Shown here: piece after piece, positions 22,031 to 34,666 of the stretch
Numbering within the stretch: position 1 is the stretch's first letter
How the letters are laid out: each line of letters begins with the position of its first letter
Origin: Poecilobothrus nobilitatus
Lineage: Eukaryota; Arthropoda; Insecta; Diptera; Dolichopodidae
Assembly (NCBI GenBank): GCA_947095535.1
Contig: OX352772.1
Coordinates: 182,894,240-182,958,239 of the forward strand
Direction: 5' to 3'
DNA: 64,000 nt
Notes under the pieces: generated by a model
Told to the model about the DNA's origin: nothing
Databases searched by the model: none
The model's input: only the letters and a program-made list of their open reading frames with translations
Made by a program: the position numbers and the translations under genes

Positions 22031-22920
22031 ACTTTAAAAATTTAAATGTATAATTATTAATTAGAATAACTTAAAAAAAGTTGTGTAAGGTCATTGAAGG
22101 GAAAAATGAATAAGGTCGGAATGATTAAACTGAATTCTTAAAGCAAATAAGAGAAATTGTTTTTGAACTGATTCAATTCTATCAGAATTTATTTGAAAAA
22201 CTGGATCCCAAATAATGTTACCATATTCTAAACTAGATCGTATTAGGAAACAGTATAGAGCTTTTGTCACTGCTATATTGTTAAATTCTTTCGCTCTTCT
22301 TTTAATAAATCCCAACATTTTATTTGCTTTAGAGATCATGAAGTCATAGTGTAAGTTAAAGCTAAGTTTATCGTCGAGGTATTATGATCAGTAATACTGT
22401 ATACCCGTTAACGGGTTAGGTTTTGAATTGTATAGTCGTTAAGGATAGAAAATCGTTTACGAATGAAACTTATGGATATACATTTATGTACATTTAATTC
22501 CAAATTGTTCAATGAGCTTGTAAATTTTTGTAAATTATTGAGTTTTGACTGCAGTAACGTTATATCAGAACTATTTTTAATGACTTGATATACTTTTAAG
22601 TCGTCTGCAAACGCAATGTGCGGAATATCATCTAATTTGTCAGATAAGTCAGAAATAAATATATTAAACAATAGTGGACCTAAATGACTACCTTGCGGTA
22701 CTCCTGAAGTGACATCAATAGTTTTCGATAATATACCTTAGAATTTAACATTTTGAGTTATTCCAGTAAGATAAAAATGGAGCCATAAAAGAAAAGAACC
22801 AGATATACCAAACGTGGCAAGTTTTTTTAACAAAATGATGCAATCAATACGATCAAAAGCTTTGCTAAAATCTGTGTAAATTGCATCAACTTGGTACCCT
22901 TTTTCCTTTTTTTAGTAATT
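22031..22920 (-). pseudogene. LINE RT fragment (Jockey/CR1-like)
   Basis: Minus strand, from 22915 downward: DAIYTDFSKAFDRIDC, GVPQGSHLGPLLFNIFISDL, catalytic FADD in IAFADDLKVYQVI (22408-22671), then the LINE C-terminal region with SKANKMLGFIKRRAKEF and YGNIIWDPVF (22091-22339). Stops near 22740 and 22400 break it. The 5' end is truncated at about 22920, so the endonuclease is missing. Confidence 0.82.
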
Positions 22921-23769
22921 AATATAATTGATTTATTATATTCCTCTTCACTTATGAAACTAGAATCAATATTTTCGCTAATGTATATTGCCACTTCACC
23001 ACACGAATACTATTCGAGAAATAAGAAACATATCCGCTTATATTGAAGAAGGTATTTTCGTCTTTATTTAACCTTCTTCAATATTCGTCTTTAAAGTTAT
23101 TAGTGGAGAGCATTTATCATAACATAAAAAAAATAAACGGTGGAGTTTTCAAAATTTAAGTAATGCACCATCTTAATATTAACTTTAATGATATTGATGT
23201 GGTTGGAACTAATTGTGGAAAAAAAATAAATAAAAATAAATTACTAAACGTAAAACATGGAAACGATTAAATGTTATCAACAAAAAAAGTTTATAAGCAA
23301 ATATACTAAATTAATTCTTCGAAATAATTTGATCAGGTGATTTGTCAGCATAGGAAATTAAAAATGCTTTTTCTGTACTCAGAAGAGTAAGAATAAACGT
23401 GGTATCAAAATGACTCGATGTTTTTTTTAGTTTTTAAATAATCAATACCTAAAGTGTATATTTTTTATTGATATAGGAAAGAAATGTGAATTAATAAAAA
23501 AGTAAATGTAATTATAAAATTGAAAAAATGTAAATAAAAATTTTGTTAGTAAAGAAAATATAAGAATAAAAATTCTAATTAATCTAATCTGTATGATAAA
23601 TAAATAATAAAGTTTTTTAGTTAATTTGTTGCTATGAAAACGAAAATGTAATGAGAATAAAAAATGTAAATAAAATTCTTCTTAGAAAAAAAAGTGAAAA
23701 TAGAAAGTATAAAATTATAATGGAAATTGTATTAATAAAATAAAAAATTTTTTTTTTGATATTCTTACT
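22921..23769. other. AT-rich DNA with a 13 bp hairpin
   Basis: tattgaagaaggt (23041-23053) is inverted at 23071-23083 (accttcttcaata). The rest is low-complexity AT. No gene seen. Confidence 0.55.
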
Positions 23770-25745
23770 AATATGAGTAATAACAAGTAAATGTAACAGT
23801 AAGTCGATGCAATCGACTTATTTATACCCTACACCTAAAAAATTCAAATTAAATTAAAAATACATAAGTTATTTTAGTTAGGTATTTAATATAAGCTAAA
23901 AAAATAAATGCTTTTACAAACCTTTGTACAAAATTTCAGGTTTCTATCTTTATTAAATTTAAAGATATGCTTGTTAGGTCTTGGGAAGTGTGTGAAGGCA
24001 CCCGGACTACCTCCCCAATTCATCCCAAATTTTAGAGACATTATCAGAACAAGGTAGAATACTCTTATATCAAATTTGAAGTGTTTATATTTATTAATTT
24101 CGAAGATATGTTTGTTCGGTCTTGGGAGTTGTGTGGGAGGTAACCGAACAGCTCCTCCAATTCATCTCAAATTTTGGACAAATCAGGGAACAAAAAATTA
24201 GAAACTTCATTAAGGCCTGATGCTGAAATGGGTTAATGGATCGTAACCAATTCAACTGAGTGAGCATAAGGGTGAAAAGTTACGCTTTTGTAAATTTTCA
24301 ACAGAATTGGTCAAACCGTTTAAATGCGACAACAAAAGATTTAAAAAACTTCATTAAGCCTTGGTGCCGGAACGGGTTAATGGATCATAATCAAAACAAC
24401 TCAGTGAGCTTCTATGATAAGGAGCTACACTTTAGTAAATTTTCAAACAATTGGTCCAACCGTTTAAGCGCAATAACGACGAAATTAAAAAACTTCACTG
24501 AACCCTAGTGCCCTAACGGGTTAATCGTAACCACATTAACCTAGTAATCTTTTCTACTGCAACAGTTTTGCGAATTTTCAAATCAATTGATTAAACCGTT
24601 TAAACAGGCCACAAAAAAAAAATGATGAACCTTGTTCGGCTCTCATGCCCAAACGGGTTACCGGAACTTTATAAAAATATGTCTCAGGCTTTTTTTCAGA
24701 TCATTAAACCATTGTACAAAATAGAACATAAATCGGAAGCAACATTTTTTTTGGAAGCCCGCCGGAACAAATCCGGTTAACATATTGCACCCAAATTTCT
24801 TCGGTACCCGCCTAATGCAAGGAAGAATATTTGTGCAAATGTTCAACTGAAACGCGCTATAGCCTATAACTCTTTCCGCGATCGTAGAAATGTTGCTGCT
24901 AAATTTGGCTGCATTCGAATTGGTGGTTTTTACGTGAAAAGGGCATAAACAAACAAACAGAATTTCTTTTTTATATATTAGATTAATATAGGTCACGTAT
25001 TACTTGACAATATTTCAATTGTTATTACATTTAATTACATTTCAATTTTTTTTTTTTTAGCAAATTGAATAAACAAAGCGAAGAATAGAGACAATTCTTT
25101 TCCAAAAAATCTTTAAAGGAACCAGTAATCTATTGAGTATATTATTACGGCAAAGTGAGTTTTCACAGTATATTATTCGCCTATACCGAAATATGAAATC
25201 GCATTTCAATTATAAAAGACCATTATGTGATTCATTTTTTTTTTGTAAGTAATGTCATTTTATGTTTTTGTGAATTATCGTTTTAAGCACATTTTGAAAA
25301 AATTCACTCCGAAAAGTTTCACTTTGTAGTCCGTCTGTTTTCAAACCTTATACACTGTCTCTTAAAAGATCAAAGTTACAGAACAATTGTTTTATGTAAC
25401 CTCACCGTTACGGCTCCTACAGCACCTACATCTCTTCAAATTTTGAAAAAGCTTCTGTTTAAATTATACATTTCAGGTTCTGCTTAAAATATTTTTAATA
25501 AACAAAAGACAGGATTGTTTTTTACCTTTATAAATCAATCAGAATTTTTTTACGTTAACTTTTTCTAATAAGTAATTACTTTTTCAATTTGATATAGGCT
25601 AAAAAGGTGTGTAAAAACTGTAGATGTATAAGAATATAAGGTTTCTGTTCTTTGAATATGTATGTACTCATTTTTGATTAAATACTGTACAGAAATGTGA
25701 ATATGTTTTCTAATTTAATTGATTGTGTTTATAGTATTTTTAAGC
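23770..25745 (+). mobile_element. Repeat family R3, copy 2, with modules in a different order
   Basis: It begins near a taagtcgatgcaatcgactta hairpin (23802-23822) and a tatttataccctacacc motif common in fly repeats. Two units of about 125 bp follow (23930-24180; cttgggaagtgtgtg-type text). Next come three to four tandem units of the 140 bp type (24180-24660), the (AAAC) tail (24940-24985), and finally the module that comes first in copy 1 (25000-25745). The order tail-then-head suggests two R3 units once lay in tandem, or that the outer boundaries are mis-drawn. No coding region. Confidence 0.55.
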
Positions 25746-25749
25746 GACG

Positions 25750-26335
25750 TACATTATACATATAGTTTCTACATATTTCAATTATTATAATTATTAGCTG
25801 CGTTGTTGTTCTCATCTTTAGATCAGTTACCTTTCTGACCAGTTGTTGTATCTTTAAATATTCAACTACAAAAAGGTTATACTTAACTTTATCCGCAGGA
25901 TCCTTCTCATCAACAGTACGAGCTTTTTCATTGTTTTGTACTGTACTTTTGTTTCATGAGTACTGCGGCAAGAAGCCAGTCCTCCTTTTTTGATTTTTTT
26001 TCTTGTCGTCTTTACCGTTGTTGACGACAAGAGTTTTAAGTTCAATCGACATTTTTGTATTATAACTGGTACGCGCAATGCTACTTTTTAGCGTCTCTTG
26101 GCTGAACGCTAAAAACTCATCTTCTGATGAGTTCCCAATTACTTCATCTTCCTTCTTAGTTTTATTTTATTTTTTGATTTTATCCATTTTTGGTCTCATG
26201 AGTGTGGCCGGAAAAAAAGGTCCATTTCGGCATTGCCCCCTTCTCGGAATAAGGCACTTAATACAACCGACCTTGCTTGAGCATAGAAGGAGACCGTTTG
26301 CGACCAGTTATCTTTAAGCACTGGCCATTCAGCTC
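25750..26335 (-). pseudogene. Unidentified coding-like relic
   Basis: The minus strand is less AT-rich than its surroundings. From about 26190 down it reads for over 90 residues with one or two stops: EDEVIGNSSEDEFLAFSQET, ELKTLVVNNGKDDKKKNQKRR, KARTVDEKDPADKVKYNLFVVEYL. Acidic-then-basic composition, no domain I recognise. It may be the ORF1 of a LINE or a host-derived retrocopy. Confidence 0.35.
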
Positions 26336-26589
26336 TCTATAATTATTGATGTACATTTACAGCAGTTGGAACAAAATGTGTCAAAAATGCAAATTATTTT
26401 ATAAAGATTATGATGATTTAAATAAATTACATAAATTTAATTAAATATAAATAAATATTTTATTATTTGTAAAAAACTTATCTAAAAAACAAAAAAAAAT
26501 TTCAGATGATATTTTATATTATTAACGCACATTTTTGTATTCTTAAGTTTGGGTGAATATGATACAATCTGAGTACTAATGAAAAAAAT
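26336..26589. other. AT-rich spacer
   Basis: No recognisable feature. Confidence 0.45.
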
Positions 26590-29500
26590 ATTGCGCAAGT
26601 ACTGTAGGGTGCACAAAAGATAAGCAATATTATTTTTAATTTATATATGTATTTAAATCAAACAACCTTATAGTCTTCGTTTCTTTAATCTTTTTATTAA
26701 ATTTAAATTTAGCTGAGGGATGCATTTCCAGTTTATTTGCTCATTTTCAAGGTACTACTATTAAAATTTAACATTTATTCAAATTACAATAAGAATAACA
26801 CCAAAAATTTTTTAACAGTGATTAAGGATTCTAGAACAAAAACTTAATTTAAAAAATTGTTGCAATCACAACCATAATCAAATTTTATTAAATACATATT
26901 ATATTAGATATATATGTCTCTTTTCCCTATACCTATATTCTTAATCATTAAAAATATTTTAATTATTAAAGCTTAAAAATTTTTCTTATCAAAATATCCT
27001 AAATTAAAATAAAATTAAAAATAAAGTTAATATAAAATTTTTTTGATATTAAAATTAAAAAATTAAAAAATTTACATAATTTCACTAACATAACATAAAA
27101 ATTTTTTTATATAATTAATAAGCATAAATAATTAATACATCTATACACAAATTATTGTGTATACATATACAAGTCAACAAATAAATTAACATACAAATAT
27201 TTTTATACCCGTATGAACTATATTCAAGGCTATAATAAATTTGTCATTCCGTTTGTGACACCTTAAAGAAATCGAGCTAGATATAGTGTCAAAGTTATAG
27301 ATCGGCTCAGAATCGAATTCTGAGTCGATTAAGCCGCACGATAACTGAAAAAATAAAGGAGCTAGTTAGTTTAGTTTTGATATTTAAATCCAGAATTTTC
27401 GGCCGTCGGGTTCGAGTAGCTGCCATACAACTTCTTTCTTCATATGGAAATAACTCAGTATCTATTCAAGCTAGGTATCTGAAATTTTGCAAATGATGAT
27501 CAAGTTTTATTATATGTTTTATTTTATCTTCTCTTTTTAAATGAAAATAACTCAGTGTCTACTAAAGCAAGGAACCTGAAATTTAGTAAAAAGGTGTCGA
27601 GTAACCTCTTAGAACTTCTTAGAACTTAATGAAGCTAGGCGTCTGAAATCTTACAAATGATGATCAAGTTGTATGGCCACAACTTCTGTATAAATTTGGT
27701 TATGCTGGTGCAACATGTTCGGGTAGCTGCCATACAACTTCTCTTTTTAAATGAAAATAATTCCGTGCCTATTAAAACTAGGTATCTGAAATTTAGTGAA
27801 GAGATGTCGAGTTACAAGCCAAAAACTTTTGCAAAATTTGATTGGTCTAAAGCACCCGGTTCAGGTTTCTTGTACATCTTGGAACTTAATGAAATCTTAT
27901 AAATAATGATCAAGTTTTATGGCAACAACTTTTGTGTTGTGCTTGTGCGATTCGGGTAACTGTCTTACAACTCCACAATTTACATAAATATATATCTGTA
28001 GTTGACGTCGGTACTAAAACATCTGAACGTTTTTAAAAAATAGTCAAGTTTTATAGAAACACGGTATATTACGTTTATACGGGTATCCCAGAGTTGACAC
28101 TGTCTACTCTACTACACTCTTTTTCGTTTTAATTTAAATTAAGAAATTTATTTTTATAATATGAAATAGGAGAAATAATAATCTAAATCATTTATTTTTT
28201 TTCAATTAACGGAGAACTATTTTTAATTTCTCTTAAGAATGTTTTTGATGAGTTGAGAATCTACCTTACCGCAATTATCATTAGATGTTTCTCTTTCTTT
28301 TTGTATATATATGGATTCCCATGTGGTTCCCATTAACCTGTGGTAACCATTTACCTGTTTGAACAATAAAATCTCACCAATTTCATATTTTTTGGCTCTT
28401 CGCATTCCTCTACCCATTGTGTTATTTTCTTCCACCACATGCTTACAAAATGCATTTCTTTCGTATTTATTTACTGATGTCTAATTGATGTTCTCTTAAT
28501 CTAACACTCAAATTTCTACACGTTTTACACACATATACAACATTACAAGGAGTACAACTTAGTTTGTAAATACCAGATTTTTTCATTTTCTTTGCTTTTT
28601 GCTTAGGGTTTCCTAATAAATTTTTCAGTTTCCTTTGTGAACTATTGATAATTTGAAAATTGTATTTATTAAAAACTAATCAAGTTTTTTTGTAATTTCA
28701 GGAAAAAATATATTTCTTTTTTTTTATATTTATTGTTTATTTAATTAATTTGCATTCTTTTAATTTTTGTTTGTTTTTTAGAATATTGTTAATTACAGTG
28801 TCATTTAATCCGTTAATTCTAGCTGTTTCAAAAATATAACTCACTTCTTTATTGCAGTTTTCTTGCGACAATGGTAAATTTACTAATCTATGAATCATGG
28901 TATTAAATGCTGCATACCTATGTGAGTAACAATGGAAAGAGTCTGACGTGATGAATCTTTGTGTCTGAGTCTTTTTCCTGTAGACATTAACGCGATTTCT
29001 AAATCAAGAAACGGAAGCTTTTCATTTTTTTCCATTTCAATTGTGAACTTTATGGAATTATATTGGTTATTTAACATATCTAATGTCTTCGGAATTTTAT
29101 CTTATGAACTGCAAAACGTCGTCCACGTATCTAATTCACACCCTTGGAAAATCATTTAAACAGCTTAAATTTATTTCTGGATGTCCCATGAATAAATTAG
29201 CTTAGAATGGCGATTTGTTTCTATTTGTTTATATACACCCCCTTTAAATTCAAAAATATTTTGTTTTGTACAAATTTCAGTTAGGTGTATTAACATCTCA
29301 AGTTTTTTGTGATGTATCTTCATTTTTAGTAACGAATTTCTTAAAATATCCATGGTATTTTTAACCGGTACATTCGGAAAGAAAGATTTAACGTCAAACG
29401 AAACCAAAATTTCATACCTTGAAGTGTTAGCTCCTTAGTTTTTTGCACAAATTCCAACGAGTTTTTTATTGACATTTGTTCCGGTTTCCCTATTGCCGAA

Positions 29501-29850
29501 AATTCTTTTAATAACCATTGTGATAACGTTTAGTAGGCGCATCTGTATTTGACACTAACGGTCTTATATCCTGCCCTGATTTATGAATCTTAGGTAAACC
29601 ATACATATTTAGAAGGCGTGCATTCGGAACTTTAAGCTTTTTTCTCTAAAATTCATCCTTAATTATATGTTCCTACTTTTTCAAAACATTGCCGACTTCT
29701 AAAATCATTTTTTGGATCGGGTTTTTTGTGAAACCTTCGTACGGACCTTCTTGTAATAATTTTTGTATACGTTTATCATACTCACATTTGTCTAGTATAA
29801 CTACCGAATTTCCTTTAGAAAATAACACTCTTTTTGTGATATCTAATCGA
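26590..29850 (-). mobile_element. Penelope-like element, copy A
   Basis: Minus strand, 5' truncated at about 29850. RT pieces: KGNSVVILDKCEYDKRIQ at 29820-29765, LLNMYGLPKIHKSGQDIRPL, VSFDVKSFFPNVPV (29171-29407), the catalytic YVDDV at about 29115-29129, and KLPFLDLEI. The GIY-YIG nuclease follows C-terminally: SGIYKLSCTPCNVVYVC near 28590-28535 (the Gly after YV is Cys) and AFCKHVVEENN near 28450. The RT-then-GIY-YIG order is diagnostic of Penelope-type elements. Frameshifts and stops are numerous. The 3' non-coding part (28200-26590) is split by a 0.92 kb insertion. Confidence 0.88.
27205..28125 (+). mobile_element. 0.92 kb insertion R4 in Penelope copy A
   Basis: It starts at ttttatacccgtatgaac and ends at ctactacactctttttcg. 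Copy C (43800-43860) has the uninterrupted flanking sequence, so this is an insertion. It holds the fly-type block tttgtcattccgtttgtgac, degenerate internal units (gtagctgccatacaacttct ... aactcagt-tctatt-aagctaggtatctgaaatttt ... gatgatcaagtt, about four times), and inverted gggatacccgtata / tacgggtata near its ends. No protein. Probably a non-autonomous DNA-type or SINE-like element. Confidence 0.7.
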
Positions 29851-32200
29851 AAATGTGTTTTCGGACCTGAAACGTGTTCGTGTGTTGATTGAGTTAATTA
29901 ATATGTTAATGTAGTGCGAATCTATATAGTTATGAAATACCTGAGTAATAAAAACAATACCCATGACTGTTCGTCTGCATTCTAAAGTATTGATGTCAAG
30001 TAATTTGAGACGATTGACATATGTAGGCAATATAAGGGGATCAGCCCAATTTAGGTTTCTTAAGGCGAACATTAGAAAATTTCTTTGTATTGCTTCAATT
30101 TTAACAATATGTTGATGATAGTGTGGAGACCAGACCTGATTTGCATCCTCCAGAATAGGACGAACTAAAGTCGTGTAAAGAGATTTTATAATATATTTAT
30201 AAAATATATATATATTTATATATTATATATTTATCAATGTTTAAAATAAGATTGTTACATTTACACCAGTTCATAAAGTTATTAAGATCTTTTTGGAAAG
30301 AGTCTGCATCATTCATTGAGCACACTTCTTTAAAGATTTTCATGTCGTCCGCGTAAATTTTTATGGAACTGTTCTGAATAATCTTAGTAACATCATTTAT
30401 TGAGATAATAAACAACAATGGTCCAAAATGACTACCCTGTGGTACTCCAGAATTAGCAATAAAAGATGCTGAAATTGCTGTTCTGAAAAGAACACTATAG
30501 CTACGGTTATTTAAGTATGAATCAATCCAGTTAATTAAGAAATAAGGAAAGCCATATTTTTTTTAATTTATAGTGTATTACACTATGAGGTAGAAGATCA
30601 AACGCTTTACTTAAGTCAGTGTAAACCATATCAGTTTTGCGCCCAACTTCCATTGTTTTCAAAATAGTTTAACCTATTTCTGTAAGGTTAGTTACAGTTG
30701 ATCTCTTTTTTTACAAATCAATGTTGATCATTCACTATAAATTCAGAAAAATAATCATAAATTGTATCAAAGAGCATAAGCTCAAACACTTTCGGCACTT
30801 TATAGGATTAGATAGGGAATCGGCGCAACGCTTTAAAATAATTTTTGGGAGGTTATCTGGTCCAAGAGCAGAGTTATCACCCAATTTAGTTAGATAAAGC
30901 TGTATCGCGGCTGGTGTAAAATTAATATTTTCAAGAGTTAAACTTGGAAAGTCTTCCAAATGATTAAAATTAGATTCATCAATATCGAAAGAAGAAGTAG
31001 AATAACTAACTACCGGCGAAAAAATCTTTAAAATAATTAGATATAACAATTGAGTCGTTAGAATTCTGATCTTTGTAAGACATATAATTTGGATATTGAT
31101 CGGATTTACGTTTTGAATTTACAAGCTTCCAAAAAGATTTAGGATCTGTACGAAGTTGTGAAGTAATTTTACTAAGGTAAGCTTCATATTTAAGACTTAG
31201 TAAGGATTTGAATGCGGTAAATAAATTTAGAAAATTTGAATAAGAAATATTGTCCTTCTTTTTTAAATATGCATTCCACCCTTTATTTTTTTTTATTAGT
31301 TTTTAGTTCATCATCATACCATGGTGGGCTTGAATTGATATTTCTATCACGAACTCGAGGAACACACAAGTCAAATCCATGGTAAATTATACTTCGTAAA
31401 ATTTATCAATCGTATTATTTAAATCATTTATGTCTAGTAAAGCATTAAAGTCAATTGAAAGAAAAAAATTGTTAAGCATATAAAAATTAGTTTTGGAAAA
31501 ATTAAATTTATATGAGATATTTAATGACGATTTATTTAAACAATTATAATGAAATTTGATGACAATCAATTTTTGAAAGAGGTGTTGCCGTCAATATTCT
31601 AGTTACATTTACCCAGTCAGAAGTAAAACGAAGGTCTAATTGTTTGTTTAATAGATTTTTGGTGGAAAAGACTTGTTGAAGTCCGCATGCAAGCAAACTA
31701 TCTATTACTGTTGATTCGACATTAGAGGTTAAATTAGTCGGAATTGTTTCTACATTCTCGTCATGAAGTTGCCAATTAATATTTGGCAAATTAAGATCCC
31801 CACATATTATGAGTTCGTCAAGGTCATTTAATTTATTATTCAAAGAATCAACAACTGAGCAGAAATCTTGGTAAACTTTTATATTACTATTTGGAGGAAT
31901 CTAGCAACATAGAATATAAAGATTTAAAACATTTAAATCAATTTTAACTGCTATTACATCTCAGTTTATTAAATCAGGTATTTCTACCTGTGAAGAGGTA
32001 AAAGTTATTCTTAACTAATATAAGAACACCTCCACCTTTAGGAATCAATGAATTATTTAAAATATCAATATCATTTTGATATCTGACTTTCCTGTAAACT
32101 AAGTAGGAATTGTCAAATAATTCAAGAGAATTAATAGAAGGAGATAACCAAGTCTCAGTAAGCATAAACATATCCGAATTTAGTACTTTGGAATTACTAA
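29850..32200 (-). pseudogene. LINE L2 ORF2: APE endonuclease and RT
   Basis: Minus strand. The APE start is MLTETWLSPSINSLELF (about 32165) and GGGVLILVKN. LIICGDLNLPNINWQ (about 31805) is the catalytic Gly-Asp-Leu-Asn motif. RT: LGDNSALGPDNLPKIILKRCA (about 30880), SDQSIINW-type fingers lost, catalytic YADD in KIYADDMKIFKEV (30197-30418). The C-terminal part is LRNLNWADPLILPTYVNRLKLLDI (29815-30072). Frames change at about 31550, 31050, 30730 and 30190. Confidence 0.82.
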
Positions 32201-32339
32201 AAACTTGTGTTGTTTTAGTGCGTAATCCTCTTACATTTTGATAATATAATGAGAGATTACTTGTCCGATCTTTATGGTTTATTGTTGATACAGTGATTAA
32301 GTTATTTTTAACTTTTGGTAAGAAAAAACTTCTAACTTT

Positions 32340-34375
32340 CTTTCGATCGCTGTTAGTGATTATAATAATAACTATTACAATAACTACGAAAGGCTTTTAA
32401 GTCTTCTTGCATCATTTTAATGGGCACGCCAATAGATTCATGATAGTTTACAAAGAGGTCATAAAGAGCTTTGTAATTCATTGGAGGCCCTTCATTATGT
32501 AGAAGTATTAAAACATTAGTCTTTATTTTTCCCTCAATAACACAATTATAGGAATCGTCATGCAAGTAAGAGAGGTATAATCTCATAAGATTAGATATAC
32601 TTTCATCTCTTAATCTTGAGAGAGCATACACTTTATCTTGTTCATGTAACGATGTTTTAGTCATTCAAACTATTGGTGGTAATAAAGGTTGAACGAAAGT
32701 ATTATAATTTGTTAGAGGAGGCAACTGTTCAATAGGGGTTTTTGTAGCACGCAGAAATTTGTGTCGACTCTTTAATAAAATTATCATACTTATGAATAGT
32801 AGTTGTTTTATTATTAATTATAGAATTAGCATTATTACCATTACTCAAGGAATTATCTGAATATGTGTTAGAAGTGTTAAGTTTTATATCAAATAAAGAT
32901 GATATATCATTATTATTATTATTATTATTAATGTTATTATTGTTATTACTATTATTGTTAACAACATTAATGCTATCAAGATCAATACTGACATTATCAT
33001 CATTATTATTATTATTGCTATTATTATTATTACTATTTCTATTATTCTTATTACTATTACTATTATTATTGTTATTATCATTATTATTATTGTTATTATC
33101 ATTATTATTATTGTTATTATCATTATTATTATTAATATTATTATTATTATTAATGTTGTCATTATCATTATTATTACTGTAATTATTACTAATACTATTA
33201 ACAACATTAATACAATTATCATCGATATTGTCATTATCATCATTATCTGTATTAATTGGTAATGTGAGAAATTGACTTGAAAAATTTGTGAATTTATTAA
33301 ATGTGGGAAGTAAACAGTGCTTTTTATAAAGAGGTAGTTTACGTAAAGTAAAATTGTTACTAGATAAAACAGAATCAGTGTTATTGTGTTGTAAGTTTGA
33401 TAATGTCTGAGTATGTACATTTACTTTATTAGAGGAAGTGGCAAAAGGATTTAAAAGAGGTGACTTTTTCTGTGATGGTACTATTTTAAAGTTATTATTG
33501 AAAGTGTCTTTTTGGATAAAATTTTGAATTAAGGTACCTTTACCCCAATTTTTTATGTTCGTTATTACATTAACTTTAGATTTAGGTACCATAACTTTAA
33601 AAGATTTGTATTTGGGTCGGTATTTAAAATTTTTAGGTGTAATGTTTGTACATGAATATTACTACAATTAAATTTATCAATTAACAACTTACTAATACTT
33701 TTTGTAGTTGATATGGCTGGAAACTTTGAAAAATAAAGCAGATGACTATCACTGGTAGAGCTGGAATTTGTGTGCTTTGTTGAGGCAGGAAGTAAAATCT
33801 ACTCTTTTGAGTTTTTTTTCTGGTTTTTTTTTGGTTTCGATTTTACCTTTATAGTATGAAAATTAGTAGAGCCGGATTTTATTCCCCTTGATGAAGTTAG
33901 GCGGTAAATCCCGTTTCTTAGTTTCTATGAGTTCTTTTTCTAGAACAGAATTCGATATATCCGTAGTACTGCTTGATAATTCCATATATAAAGATTTATT
34001 GTTAATTGACTCGCATTGAATTTCCTTATTGCAATTTGGTAATTATTCCTTTATTCCCATAGTATGAAGGGATAATTTCATACGGGTTAAATCGTCTTTA
34101 AGATTATTAATGTCATCACGAATGCCACGCAGTTCATTTGATGTTGCTAATATAAGTTTGATTCTAGTTTTTCTTTTTTACTATACAAAAAATTTAATTC
34201 CAATTTCAAACAATTACATTGCGCCATTGTTAGCGCCTTCATCGTTCTATCCTTTTCCACACAAACCTTGAGTGAATTCCTTATAAAATCTGTAATTACT
34301 CTGGAATTAAATGCAATATTAATTTTTTATTTCTATACTGGTTTATCTCAGATTTCGGCATGGTATCTAATTTTT
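32340..34375 (-). pseudogene. LINE L2 ORF1 region with poly-Asn tract
   Basis: Minus strand. A short coding start (MPKSEINQYRNKK) is followed by frame breaks to about 33600. Then comes an open stretch 33592-32729 (287 residues) with a basic N-terminal part and a long Asn-rich tract with Asp and Ser from about residue 130 to 230, coded by AAT/AAC repeats. A further open piece, 32664-32353 (LHEQDKVYALSRLRDESISN), precedes ORF2. LINE ORF1 products are usually RNA-binding; no CCHC knuckle was seen, so the assignment rests on position ahead of APE and RT. Confidence 0.6.
32900..33235. repeat. Interrupted (ATT)n tract coding poly-Asn
   Basis: Plus strand att/atc/gtt trinucleotides, read on the minus strand as Asn with Asp and Ser. 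It stays open for over 100 codons on both strands; the plus-strand poly-Leu reading is a shadow. Confidence 0.8.
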
Positions 34376-34666
34376 ATTAAAATATAGGTTTTTTTGAGAA
34401 CGAACGAGACTAATACATTATACAATATTATTTTTAACTTATATATTTAAATCAAACAACGTTTATAGTCTTCGTTTCTTTAATCTTTTTATTAATTTTA
34501 AATTTTATTGAGCGACGCGCTTCGAGCTCATTTTCAAGCTACTACTATTAAAATTTAACATTTATTCAAATTACAATAAGAACAACACCAAAAATTTTTT
34601 AACAGTGATTAAGAATTCTAGAACAAAAAACTTAATTTAAAAAATTGTTGCAATCACAACCATAAT

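Larger units (their letters stand above)
29850..34375 (-). mobile_element. Near full-length LINE L2 between Penelope copies B and A
   Basis: On the minus strand it runs from a 5' end next to Penelope copy B (start-like ATG with MPKSEINQYRNK at about 34361) through ORF1, APE and RT, and stops abruptly at Penelope copy A with no poly(A) tail seen. It is the longest LINE here. The same 5' end occurs at 39107-39435 in the opposite orientation. Frameshifted throughout. Confidence 0.78.

Noticed and set aside
32865..33182. Plus-strand poly-Leu open frame
   Set aside because: It is the opposite strand of the Asn-coding AAT repeat; composition alone keeps it open.
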